Shown here one piece after another: positions 22,581-33,791 of a DNA stretch of 64,000 bases. Positions within the stretch are counted from its first letter, which is position 1; every line of letters begins with the position of its first letter. The notes beneath the pieces are model-generated. The model did not search any database. It was not told the DNA's origin and saw nothing but the letters and a program-made list of their open reading frames with translations. Origin of the DNA: Helianthus annuus (Eukaryota; Streptophyta; Magnoliopsida; Asterales; Asteraceae); NCBI RefSeq assembly GCF_002127325.2, contig NC_035433.2, positions 125,146,088 through 125,210,087 on the forward strand, read 5' to 3'. The position numbers were made by a program, and so were the translations under genes.

Positions 22581-23418
22581 AATGCCTGAGCTAGTCCATA
22601 AATAATGGCAACAGGTATATTCCTTGGCATTTTATCAGTAATTTAAAATACTAAGAGTTTATTTTGGTACGGATACCAGTAAATTCTTCATAAACAGTAA
22701 TCTTAGAGAACTTTTATATTAGCCACAAGGTATAAATCATCGAGAAAACCTTAGTAACCTATTCTTCTAGTATCGACAAGGAATCCTTCCGAAAAATCTA
22801 AGAATCCTCTTTCTTCGCATAGAGTACAACAACATATGTTATTTTTATTTTCTTCCTTCATTTTTCTCTCTTCTATCGCCTGCGAATGCCAAACTATGTT
22901 TGATAAAAGTGCCATATGAGGATTGGCGTATTCTAGCGTGTTCCATAGATTACTTCCATGCCTGATCAGTATGGAGGTTTAATACATGGAACCCCTGAGA
23001 TATCCCAATGGTTATATTGTACTAGAGTCGACTAGTGGTATTCAAGGAAGATATCCAAAATATAGTTATCTAAATAAATATTCCCTAGTAACGGAATATG
23101 AGGACTCATAACATAAATATGTCACTTAATTGACACGAGCAATGATGGGTGAACTGGAGTCTGAGATATGGAAATCTTTATAACCTCCTCGTATCTTGAC
23201 TACATCCTCATAAGTTTCCCTGCTTACCTCCTGGAAGGCAGGTAGAGTTAATAAATATTAACATCCCTCTATGGACTGGAGTATTGTGAAAAGCTCCACA
23301 TTGCTTATAAAACAATCGAAACCCTTGATTAAATAAGTTTTAAGATATAGTCTCATATAGCCTGACTCAGTATTCTGAAGGTTTTATAAGAAAGACGGTT
23401 CATATTATCTATATATTA
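22581..23418 (+). other. Non-coding remnant where protease and RT should lie
   Basis: No protease (D-S/T-G) or reverse transcriptase (YxDD) motif was seen in any frame. Short AT-rich segments only. The pol region of an autonomous relative has been lost here or replaced. Confidence 0.6.
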
Positions 23419-24608
23419 ATGACCGCAACCCTAATTAAGCAACAATTAAGAACTGCCATAAGATGCCAGAATCTAAAGGCAAATTACTGGTGGATAGGCT
23501 TAATAAAGTCTGTAGCCACTCATGTTACCAAATGCTCGACTTATGCGCAAGTCATAGCTGAGATGGTAACTACGGATTTTATTGCCAAGTTACCCAAAAC
23601 CAGGAAAGGAAACGACACAATATGGGTTATAGTCGATAGGCTGACTAAATCAGCTCATTCCTTACCCATAAAGGAGACTTACAACTCCGGCACCATAGCC
23701 CAATTATATGTTGATAAGATTGTAGCCTTACACGGCATATCTGTGTCTATTATCTCCGATAGGGATACTAGATACACGTCACATTTCTGGAAGAGCTTCC
23801 AGCAAATCTTTGGGCACGCGTTTGAACTTCAGTACGGTTTACCATCCACAGACGGACGGTCAGAGTGAGCGTACCATTCAAACGTTAGAAGACGTGCTAC
23901 GCGCGTGTGCTATAGATTTAAGTGGTAGTTGGGATAAGAACCTACCCCTAATCAAATTCTCCCACAACAATAGCTACCATACCAGCATAAAGGCTGCGCC
24001 TTTCAAGGCATTATACGGTAGGAAGTGTTGATCGCCTGTTCGTTGGGCGGAAGCGGGAGAGGTCCAATTATCCGGACCAGAGATAGTGTTCGAAACGACG
24101 AACAAGATTGTTCAGATTCGTGACCGTCTCAAAGTTTCCCGAAATAGGCAGAAGAATTTCGCGGACCCAAAAGCGTAAAGCTTTTCACTTCGAAGTAGGT
24201 GAAAAGGTGTTGCTCAAAGTATCACCTTGGAAGGGGGTGATACATTTCGGTAAGAAGGGCAAACTGAGTCCGAGATAAATAGGACTTTTGAGGTCATTGA
24301 ACGTATCGGATCAGTTGCCTACAAGTTGAACTTGCCAGAAAAGCTCAATGGAATTCACAATGTGTTCCACATCTGCAATCTCAAGAAGTGCTTCGTCGAT
24401 GAATCATTGGTGATTCCACACACAGATGTGCATATAGATGAGAGCTTGAAGTTGTGGAGAAGCCTTGTCGGTTGAAGACCGACAGGTGAAAAAGCTTCAA
24501 AGAAAGCACATACCGATTGTAAAGGTCAAATGGGATGCCCGTAGAGGTCCCGAATTCACGTGGGAAGTTGAAGCCACGATGAAAGGAAAAATACCCTTAT
24601 TTGTTTGA
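23419..24608 (+). pseudogene. Broken integrase with chromodomain of B2
   Basis: The reading starts in the zinc-binding region (YWWIGLIKSVATHVTKCSTY) and runs through the DDE core: VIVDRLTKSAH, then [10 protein letters not shown] with the second Asp. A frameshift near 23,850 puts the third catalytic residue (QTDGQSERT) in another frame. A stop follows at about 24,030 after ALYGRKC, with more stops and shifts after it. The C-terminal chromodomain-like tail (IPIVKVKWDARRGPEFTWEV) ends at 24,608. The protein cannot be functional. The core order is that of a chromovirus integrase, like the fragment at 4,756-5,460. Confidence 0.85.
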
Positions 24609-24609
24609 G

Positions 24610-24630
24610 TAAATCTCGGGTCGAGATTTA
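24610..24630. other. Palindrome 17 nt before the 3' LTR of B2
   Basis: AAATCTCGGGTCGAGATTT is the core of a 21-bp inverted repeat. It is followed by a purine tract (AAGGGGGTGAGGA), with the LTR starting at 24,648. Confidence 0.85.
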
Positions 24631-24647
24631 TTTTAAGGGGGTGAGGA

Positions 24648-27600
24648 TGTAACACCTCAAAATTTTGGGTCCAATAATGTGTTAACACGTGTCATAAGTT
24701 TACACGTGGCATTAAATATTAAATAAAGGACTAATGTTGACAAACCTTGAAAGTATATAAATTCGAGGGTTATAAATGTCAAACAAAGATAAATATACTG
24801 TATAGTATCCCTAAACGATGCTCGTACCTTCAAACGAATAAATCACGGATCGTACGGAAGCGGAACGCAGAAGAAAGTGAGAAATTACGAGCTACAGGGG
24901 TTAACTGTGCCAACATGTTTAATTATACCTCTGAGTGACCATTCAACGAACCCGAGGCTTCGTAACAATAAAATACGCTCACTAGAATATGATATATAAA
25001 TCTCGCGAAGTTCCGTTTTTAAACGAGAAAGTTATGATCAAATCCGTGTACGGGGGATTAAAAGCGTTAATAATAAAAGTTAAGACCTTTCAGATAATAT
25101 TGAAAATAACCAGAGGACTTAATAATTCACATAAATAACGCGAGGCCCTTAATCGTAAATAACCGAGGACCAATTCGCAAAGTTACCCCTTCGGTTCCGA
25201 AAGGTCAGGTTATTAATTACAAAGATTCGGTAATCATTGCGAAAGATTTGGCAAGATTCTGATCATGATTACAAAGGATTTAAAAATCCTGAAAACATAA
25301 CCTAACGCGACCCGCGTAAGGTTTCAAGGTAAGTTGAGGCGGGCCGCGAGCCTCCTCTTAAACGCGCCTGGTTAGTAAACTTCAGGCGACCCGCGTACAA
25401 AGTGCCTGGTTCCCCCATTCGGGCCGCGTCAGGCGCCCAGATGCAGAAACATGCTTAACTTGGTTGTTCAGCCTTCCAAGAGCCATGATCTGCATTTAAA
25501 CACCTCCAAATGACCCCTAAACGACCCCTAACACTAAGGACAAGTGTTGATCAGTTGTGGTGTGTGCTAGACTTTGTTGTCAATCAATTGTGGTGCTTGA
25601 AACCACTATATAAAGCCTAAGTTGCAACCATAAGTTCACACCCCACCATCTGCATCATTTGGTCATTTCTGGAGCTCCAACTTCCTCTCAAGTGGTCACA
25701 CTTGGTGCATAAGACCTCAGTAAGTGTTCCACTCCTTTCCCATTTGAGCTTTAACTTAGTTTTAGCTTAAAAGTCGATCCATCGTAACTAACGGTCGACT
25801 TAGCGATAACTCACAAATGATTCAGTGAATTGTCGAATCAAGAATGGTTATTTGTTGGTAATTGTGTGGGTAATAAACCTCTAAAAGGGTTCCCACTGAT
25901 CACCACTCTAACTATGTCAAATGTCGAGTCAAACGTGCACCCAAAAAGTCAACAGAATGTCGTTTTAGCGAATCTTGCATAATCTGTAATGTATATACTA
26001 TGGAACCTGTTTTGATGATCATAAAACATGATATTAAGTATATAAACTTGTTTGCGCTCGTTTGAATCGACCATTTGCTATATTAACCCGGTTCGGAGCC
26101 GAATGTCACAAAAGTTTGACTTTTGCATTGACTTCAGTTCTGACCCGTTTTAGTGAAGTATAGATATGCCTTAGGACTCTCTTAGGACCAGGTCACGTGA
26201 TGGTATAACCCTCTGTGACCGGTTCATCGTTTGTCCGAGTCTTTTACGCATTTCCGTTAAATCGCCTAAAAGTTGACCGTAACGCCCTTTTTAAAAATAA
26301 AACGAGTATTTCGGACACGTGAACGGACCATAACCTTGCTCACTAAATTATAAGCATGTCCTTAAAGTCTCACATCAATCCGAGGTCTAGAATAAGAGTT
26401 ATGCTAAATGGCGCAATTAAAATAAACTTTTGTAATAAACGACGCAATTAGCATAACACCTATCTAAGCCAAGATTTTATCACCAAAACTTTTACCCACT
26501 GTTGTAAAATAATATTTTGGGAATTTTAAAGATTTTTAATTATTTTTAGCCTGCTCATAACCTACGGTTATGGCTATGGGTCGGTAAATACCGAATACGC
26601 CCTTTTTGGCCATAAAATGAGTTCTACAAGGTCTTTTGACCCGATTCCAGTTGCTACTAATTTTAAATAATAAATAAAGTATTTTAGACTTTATAAACTG
26701 TTCGGGAAACTCAGATTTCCTGTAGAACTTGAAAAGCTCTTTAAAAGTCTTTAAAATGACCGAAAAACCCCTACGGGGCATAATGTTAACTTAAACTCGT
26801 TACGGGCATCACGGAAGGTATCCTAATGATACCGCAACCTCTTTAAGGTATATTGACTTAGGAAGCAAGCGTAGGACTCTCACGGTTACCCGTTACGCCT
26901 ATTGCGTGCACGGTTCGGCTTATGTAACTAGTTTACATAAATTAGCCGATACGGGTCAAACCATATCATTTCGACCCCGAAATCCAGAATGTGAATATTA
27001 AACCCATATAAAACAAGTCTCCAGACTTGTTGGGTCGGAATCACATTCCATTCACGGTTTTCGCCTTTCCACGCGATTAAACCGTATCTATCTTTTGAAA
27101 CCAACCGGTCTAGGCTACGGCTAATATAAAGACCCGTTAGGATTCTAATAGGTTATTTTGAAAACCTTCGTTCCAGAATAAGGAGCCCCAGTAAAAGATA
27201 TCGGTGATTTAATTGGTTAAGGAATATACATTGCAAAGGTAAATACTTTTAACTTATTTTCCCTTATACGGGCTTGGGATACGGTATTTTAAATATACCG
27301 CTTGGTCGGGTGTAGAAACCTTTTAATCGGAGATGATTAAATTGCATAATCCCGTTTTAATCAGTGTTGATTGATAACAAATAACGTTGGGGGTTAATGA
27401 CCGTGTCCTGGATATCCTTGGCTCATTTTAAAAAGTGAATGGCCACGACGTAAGCACAAGGTGTAGGCAAAACACCTCCTGTTGCATATGTATAACGTAT
27501 ACTCACTCGTGAGAGTATTCTTCTTGTGAGATTATATTTGTGGTGTGTCGATTAATCTTGTCCGGCTTGTATTGTATAATCACCGGCCCTAAATGTTGGA

Positions 27601-28100
27601 CAACCATGTAAATCGGATACAAGATTTTTATTAACAAAATTGTCCCAAGTATAAAAGATTAATTTTGTCTTTGGGCATTTTAATCAACGTGTCAAAATAT
27701 TTTGTGCCTTGTGCATTCAAATCAATTTTTCCAACTCTTTTCAAAGGAGTCGGTTGAATGTATTTACCAGTGTAAACTGACGTATTTTCCCCAAAAAGAT
27801 TAAGTGCAGGTACCTAAACGTAAATTGGCTGGTATTAGCTCCCTAGCGTCGTGATAAGTCTCGCAAGCTTGATTGCAGTATCTGATGGAACAATATTTGA
27901 TTATTATTTTGATCCGCTGTGGATATATTCGACTTCTGTAATACATTTGATATTACAACCAGAGGTTGAAGTATATATTTATCTTTAAGCTTCCGCTGTG
28001 CATTATATAATTGTGTGGTTTGACTATATTGTTGCCAACATCGTCACGGTAATCCCCCACCGGGCCCACTGGTGAGACACGTGGAAATCGGGGTGTGACA
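24648..28100 (+). repeat. 3' LTR of element B2
   Basis: 3,453 bp from TGTAACACCTCA to GGGTGTGACA. It differs from the 5' LTR at about eight positions by eye and has the same length. The duplication tgaac follows. Confidence 0.95.
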
Positions 28101-28105
28101 TGAAC

Positions 28106-28766
28106 TGAGAAATCGTCAAACCATCATATTCTCCGGTGTTTTTCAAGATCATCAAATATGTACCCCACTCTTTCTGAGGTAAAGCGTCAGCTAATTTGTC
28201 AACCCATTCCTCTCGATCTTTGGTTATGCTTAACATAGACATAGACGCACTAAGTGGCAATATCTTTCAATCAATTTCTTTGTATCTTCCCCGGGCAAAC
28301 TTGTTAACAGATCAAATTCTTTCTTAAGCAATGCCTTTTTACTTTTGATCATCTTTTCACTTCCTTCAAACTTAATTCTAAGAGCATCCCATATTGATTT
28401 TGAAGTTTTATCATGTTGAAGCAATACAAAGATATCTTCCTTAATGGCTTGCTGAAGTAGACTAATCATCATCTTTTCAGCTTTGTACATGTCACGTTCT
28501 TTGTCACTGAATTCCGAGATTTCTTTGTCAACTTGCAGATCAGTGCGTGGTAGAACATACTTTTTCAGAATACACTCCCAAGATCTCAGATGGTTAGCTT
28601 GAATCCAGTTTTCAAATCTATCTTTCCATCCGTAATACTCCTCAATGCTCATTAGCTTCGGGGGTTTTTGCAATGTTCCAGTCTCATTTTCAAAATTCAT
28701 GTTTTGAGCAATGGAAGCCGGAGTAGTCGGGGATGTGGCAAACGCGTTATAAAACTCTTCACTCAT
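28106..28766 (-). pseudogene. Ty1/copia gag, N-terminal half
   Basis: Minus-strand ATG at 28,766 opens a gag of the copia type (UBN2-like): the motif PPKLMSIEEYYGWKDRFENW, then IWDALRIKFEGSE and a Lys-rich helix, typical of the region before the zinc knuckle. The frame seems to shift near 28,240-28,260, and another frame continues to the B2 insertion at 28,105. The downstream half is at 11,864-15,064, 13 kb away. Confidence 0.85.
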
Positions 28767-29305
28767 GATGAAATCAAGTTCAAGCGAAATACCATCTCAA
28801 GCGAAATCAAACTCTCAAACACACAACCTGTTCAAGCGGAATAGTATCTTGAAGCGGAATCAGCAACTAACAACTTCAAGCGAAATAACCAGCAATCAAT
28901 TTCAAGCGAAATAACCAGTTTGGAGCAGAATCACTACTATTTGGAGCGAAATCACTGATTTCGCTTGAACTTTCAAGCGGAATATCAACTTTCGAGCGGA
29001 ATCAGACAATGTTGAAGCGGAATCACAGATTTCTCTTGAAAATCTCAAGCGGAATAAGGCAATCTCGAGCGGAATCACATATGTTCGTTCAAGAGGAATA
29101 TCAACTTTGGTCCATTTTAGTCATTTTTAAGCCGAATTTTATGCTAAAACTCTCAAGGGTTTGTTAAAATGCAGTTTTACACAATATGTGAGAAATTTAG
29201 CTGATTTTAACCGTAAAAAGTAGTTAATTTTGAAAAGAAGGTGTAGAATATAGAAATTCTAAGCTGAATCGGTAAGAACTCCTCCTCCCGAGCTCTGATA
29301 CCAGA
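28767..29305 (-). other. Copia leader with repeated TTCCGCTTGA words
   Basis: No coding frame is seen. From about 28,770 to 29,100 the word CAAGCGGAAT or CAAGCGAAAT (TTCCGCTTGA on the minus strand) occurs about a dozen or more times at irregular spacing. The rest is AT-rich. Confidence 0.7.
29292..29303 (-). other. tRNA-iMet primer-binding site of the copia element
   Basis: Minus-strand TGGTATCAGAGC lies two bases after the LTR end CCTACA at 29,306. This fixes the LTR boundary and the element's orientation. Confidence 0.88.
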
Positions 29306-29691
29306 TGTAGGATCGTGTGATGACCCGAAAGAGTCGTTCAGAGGAGTTTTGATCTGTTTCAGAGGCGGAAACAGAGAAACAGACTTCGAAACAGCTTGCA
29401 AATCACTTTAAACAACTTTCTGATTGATATAACACTGAATACACGCAGAAATCAAACTGGCAGCACCTCGGTATGAAAATCCAGAACTCTTGCAGAGATT
29501 TCGCTTGAAGCTGCTATATATAGAGCATGAGGTTCCGCTTGAACATGACAAGATGTATTTCAAGCGGAATATGAACGTGTTGATTTCGCTTGAAAGTGAC
29601 ACATGTCATTTCAAGCGGAATCAGCTCTTTCAAGCGGAATCACACTAATTTACACTTGCTATTTTCTCATACAACGTGCCCTGATCTAACA
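29306..29691 (-). repeat. 5' LTR of the copia element (386 bp)
   Basis: Minus strand from TGTTAGATCAGG (29,691) to CCTACA (29,306). A TATA-like CTATATATAG lies at 29,514-29,523. Copies of the CAAGCGGAAT word lie on its upstream side (29,535-29,645). The size is usual for copia LTRs. No matching 3' LTR was found in the window. Confidence 0.75.
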
Positions 29692-30043
29692 TAACTAGTA
29701 CAAGACGAAGACGACAGATGTATGCACCAACAAAATCATATAGATATTTTAACTTGAGAAAATTTTTTATTTTTATATCATCATAATTTATTTCTATTAT
29801 GCATTTAATTATTTTTATATCATCATAATTTATTTTATTTCTATTATGCATTTAAATCAAAATAAACTTTACCTTATGAGTTATGATAATTATAACGATG
29901 AGAACACCTCAATTAGCGTCTGAATGCCCTCAACTTTATCTATCAATTATTCGATGAAATCATTTCTTTTAATTCAACGTTAAAATCAGCGACTCGTATG
30001 TCCAATCATAAGTAAGATATTTTCATTTTCTGTCATATTTATA
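29692..30043. other. AT-rich spacer with a 42-bp duplication
   Basis: No gene is seen. A segment containing TATATCATCATAATTTATTT occurs twice (about 29,772 and 29,814), the second with a 5-bp insertion. Confidence 0.5.
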
Positions 30044-30350
30044 TTTTTTTTAACGGCAAGGAACGACGTGTCAACTACCGTGACACCAGGCGCTGTGGCC
30101 AAGGTCGACACTACTCGACCGCCGCCAGTCCCTTGGCTCTTCTCAGATGCGCGGAAACCTGACCTCCACCCGCTCAAAGGCACGACAGTAGAATAATCGG
30201 TTAAACCTTGTCTCCCATCAAAGTCGAGCCAGCGCCTTCACTCTTCACCTAGATGCCGCAGAAAATAACAAGAAGGGTGAGAATCGAACCTGGGTCACAA
30301 GGTACACCAATTCTTTCCCCCAACCACTCCACCACTACCTCATTGGCATA
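30044..30350 (-). mobile_element. tRNA-derived SINE
   Basis: The minus strand carries RNA polymerase III internal promoter boxes: A-box-like TGGTGGAGTGG (30,324-30,334) and B-box GGTTCGATTC (30,281-30,290), 33 nt apart as in tRNA-derived SINEs. About 230 bp of GC-richer body follow, ending in an A-rich tail (T run at 30,044-30,051 on the plus strand). No clear target duplication was identified. SINEs depend on LINE machinery. Confidence 0.65.
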
Positions 30351-30385
30351 CATTATTAAGAAGCATGGGAAGTTAACTTTTTTTA

Positions 30386-30889
30386 GGCAAATTGTATTTA
30401 AATAATCCTAACTTTCTCAGTTTGGCCGATAATAATCCCAACTCAGTTATTTGCCGATAATAATCCGAACTGGTCCACTTTTGACCGATAATAGTCCGCC
30501 GTTAAAAATAGCTTAATGGAGTTAAGTTTTTTTTCGAATTACAAACCGATATTTTAGGGATTTTGATCAGAACGAGGATACGAGTCGATTTATGTAAAAC
30601 TTATCTCGAAACGTGCTCCAAACGGCTTGATTTTTGTTAATTGAAAGTTTAACACCCGAATTGAAGCATCGTTTTCGTCGTTTGGGACTGTATTTCAAGG
30701 TAAATTTTATATCAATCAACCCGTATCCCCGTTCTAATCAAAAGCTCTAAAACATCGGTTTGTAATTCGAAAAAAATCTTAACTTCGTTCAGCTATTTTT
30801 AACGCAGACTATTATCGGCTAAAAATGAAATAGTTCGGATTATTATCGGCTAAATTAAAAAAATTGAGATTATTTAAATTCAATTTGCC
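30386..30889. mobile_element. 504-bp inverted-repeat DNA transposon
   Basis: The two halves are imperfect reverse complements over about 230 bp. The left end GGCAAATTGTATTTAAATAA mirrors the right end TTATTTAAATTCAATTTGCC with one change. Flanks are CTTTTTTTA and TTTTTTTTA, compatible with a 9-bp Mutator-type duplication. No coding capacity. Confidence 0.75.
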
Positions 30890-31116
30890 TTTTTTTTAAT
30901 AATCATAAACTAGTCTTACTTTTTATAACATAATTTTGAACCTACACTAATCAATACACTTCTCCTAAACTCTAGAACCACTAATATTAATTTTAAATTA
31001 ATATACGTTTTACGGGTCAATTGTAAGAATCTTCACGTCATCACTTATATCACTCGACCAATAGCTGTGTCGCATACAATAATAAACAACGTTATATTAG
31101 TAAATTACACATCATG

Positions 31117-31780
31117 TTAAGCCCCGCGTTGCAGCGGTTGTCATAAAAGCAATACTATACCATTGTCAGTGACCACTAACACCGAAAAAGCTTGTAAAAA
31201 CAAAATAAATAAAAGCGGGAAAAATAACGCCGAGCGAAAAGAAAACATAAAATCTTTGAATCATGCACGCACGTTGCTGAGAAATTAAACTAAAACGTAA
31301 AACATAGAAAAAAATAACCAAGTCCATCGAGGACCCGCGTGTTGGACGAACTTGTCAAACACAGAAAAATAGATGTGACGCGACGGGCCAGTCAAATGGG
31401 AAAAAAAATATACGAAAAAATGTTGAACTCCACACGCACGTTGCGATGCGTTAACTCACAAAATTTAGAACGAAACAAAAAACTTGGGAAAGATGAAAAA
31501 TATGGTGGACCAAAATTGAAAATAAAAAAGAGTTGGGATTAAATTGCAAAAGATGAAAAACTTTAGGTTAAAAGTAAAAAAAACAAAGGGTCTAAATGCA
31601 AAATTGAAGTTATTTATTAATTTTAGATAAAAATAAGGATAAAAATAAGTGATATCTATATTGGTTATTAATTAATATTAATATTAAAAGAAAATTATTA
31701 AACAAATATAAATAAAATTTATGAGGTTGAAGGAGAGAATAACATGTGGCATTATTTGGAGTGTTTTATTATAAGTTAGA
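31117..31780 (-). mobile_element. Small non-autonomous Helitron
   Basis: The minus-strand 5' end TCTAACTTATAATAAAACAC (31,780) follows an A. It resembles the start of the larger Helitron at 46,639. Near the other end is a GC hairpin (CCGCTGCAACGCGG) followed by GGCTTAA. A 12-bp direct repeat TTACACATCATG flanks it (31,105-31,116 and 31,781-31,792), which is not expected for Helitrons. The exact 3' end is uncertain. Confidence 0.55.
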
Positions 31781-31792
31781 TTACACATCATG

Positions 31793-33340
31793 TGTGACTA
31801 GATTAATTGGTTATTATAAAATGCGATTAAATTCATAACATAAAAATATTTGTTTGAAATATTATGTTTTGCTATGTTTATAATGTTAAACATGTTTTTT
31901 TATTCGTATAGCTATAACACAAAGTAAATTTGTTTTCATATAACTTTATTTTTTAAAAAAGCAGGTCATGTTTTACATTTTAGGACACACTAACATACAA
32001 TGAATAAGTTAAATTTGTTTACAGAGTTAGTGATCACAGAAAAAAAATTTGATATAAAAATTGTCATATAAATAAACCTGTAAAAGTTATTTTGATTTTA
32101 TAGTAGTTCTAAACTAAAAACATAAAATAATAAGTAAAAACTACTTAAATTATTAGATTAGAATCTTATTAAAAATGTAATCTGCTACATCTACAATCTA
32201 CGTATATACTTGTTATCCAATAAGAATATTAAAAGAATTTAACTATCAAATTAATTATGATTTACATTTTTTTAAAGTTATGTTTAAATTGGATAACTAA
32301 TCTTGGGAGTTAAGGCAAACAAGGCATTGAAAAGTACAACCTGGGCCCCGAAACCGAAATTGACATAAGCAGTGGCGATGGTCGAACCAGTCAATTCAAA
32401 TGGTCCCTTTATTAGCAAATTACTTGGACAATTTTGACTTTTAATTTGACCCCTTCAAATAATATAGCCTTTTTTAATTCCATCTAATTTTTAAGGTTTT
32501 TATGTTCATAAAAGTTAAAATTTAAATACATCACCAACAGGGTTTGGCCCAACGATATTGATACATTTTTTTAACTAAGTGTTGAAGGTTCAAATTCTAC
32601 TGTGGGTATTTAGATTATTTAGAGTTAAAGAATGCGTGTGTCACCGTTATAAAAAAATGTAAAAATACTAATGTCAATAGATACATGGCTACAAAAATTG
32701 GGTTACTTGTGTCTCTTGGACATATAAAAGAGAACAAAAGGTGTGACGTTAAATTCAAGTTTTTATAATCTTGAATAACCATCACAACTTAATCTCTAAT
32801 TGTTCATTGGTTTAAAATGTTCCATCAGAAGTCCAATACCAAATACGAATTTGCATAGTCCCAAACACCAGTCAACCAACAAAGGAGCTCACAAGTCACA
32901 AGTATCGCTTGCTAGCCATCAAGTTTCCTCTAGCTTTCACTTGCTGATTCATTTCACACTTATAGCTGATATTTTAACTCGTAACTAAACCTTCATCATA
33001 ACGATTTCCGGTTCAATCGTCTGGTCCGATCCGGATTCCAAACCATTAAACAAATCTTATGTGGTTAAGACAATTTCCACTTAATCATATAATTAATATT
33101 AATATTAATATTAATATTAATATTAATATTAATAATATCATGCAATTACCATTGCTTTTCAACAATACTTACTAATTCCATTCTATTTTTATTATAATAT
33201 TAGAAAGAATATATTATATTATATATGTTGTTATATTGAATTTTGAAACTCCAAAAATCCATCACTCGACCCACGTGTCAACACCTACCAACTCTTTCCG
33301 GTGTTACCCCCTTCACACGCATACACCGTAACTACGTGAT
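31793..33340. other. AT-rich intergenic region upstream of the IQM gene
   Basis: No gene or bounded element was identified. It is mainly A/T tracts. A (TAATAT)n-type microsatellite lies at 33,091-33,134. Confidence 0.5.
33272..33277 (+). promoter_or_regulatory. G-box in the IQM promoter
   Basis: CACGTG in the context CCACGTGTCA lies about 80 bp upstream of the TATA box. G-boxes of this form bind bZIP and bHLH factors, including ABA-response factors. Function here is inferred. Confidence 0.5.
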
Positions 33341-33351
33341 CTTCTTCTCTC

Positions 33352-33360
33352 TATATATAA
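33352..33360 (+). promoter_or_regulatory. TATA box of the IQM gene
   Basis: TATATATAA follows a CT-rich tract and lies about 115 bp before the proposed 5'-UTR intron. Transcription would start near 33,385-33,395. Confidence 0.65.
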
Positions 33361-33474
33361 GTGTAATAATCTTGTCTTCAATTTAGCAAACCACACCAAT
33401 TTCTCTATTTATACCCTCAAATATCAAGCAAGCAATCGAATTTCTCAATCTTTACCCACCAATTTCTTCACAAG

Positions 33475-33757
33475 GTGAACATTCCCTCTTTTTTCTCCTC
33501 ATTTTCCTCATAATTTCTTCTTCCGTATTCAACTTTTTTGCTATCTTTAATCAAGCCTATAAGGTGTTTGATGAAATGCTTCACTGGGTTATCTTGATAA
33601 TTTCTGTCATTTGTTTAATGGGTCTGCTTGGAATTGTTTGATCTAATAGCCCATTGACAAATCATATTGGTTGCTCATTGCTGTTTGTTTGTGTTAGTTG
33701 TCACTAATTACTAAAATATAAACATATTGATTCTAAAATAATGGATTGTTGTTACAG
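33475..33757 (+). other. 5'-UTR intron of the IQM gene
   Basis: Donor CAAG|GTGAAC and acceptor GTTACAG|GATTTTC bound a 283-bp T-rich segment. The start codon follows 34 bp later. Inferred from splice signals only. Confidence 0.6.
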
Positions 33758-33791
33758 GATTTTCAAGACTCATAGGCTGTGTTAAACTTGT

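Larger units (their letters stand above)
15070..28100 (+). mobile_element. Gypsy element B2, complete non-autonomous copy (13,031 bp)
   Basis: Two 3,453-bp LTRs in direct orientation flank a 6.1-kb interior, with a 5-bp duplication outside. The interior holds a tRNA-Met primer site, a 1.7-kb repeated leader, a full gag, a second shortened gag, a broken integrase with chromodomain, and a purine tract. There is no protease, reverse transcriptase or RNase H, so it must borrow these from a relative; B1 is from a related family. The LTRs differ at only about eight positions by eye (about 0.2%). At an assumed 1.3e-8 substitutions per site per year that implies insertion roughly 0.1 million years ago. 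Confidence 0.92.

Noticed and set aside
1..29691. Endogenous pararetrovirus (caulimovirid) origin for the gag/pol pieces
   Set aside because: LTRs, tRNA-Met primer sites, target duplications and integrase with chromodomain point to LTR retrotransposons; no movement-protein motif was seen.
30270..30350. A functional tRNA gene
   Set aside because: A and B boxes are present but the sequence does not fold into an acceptor stem, and a long non-tRNA body with an A-rich tail follows; a SINE fits better.
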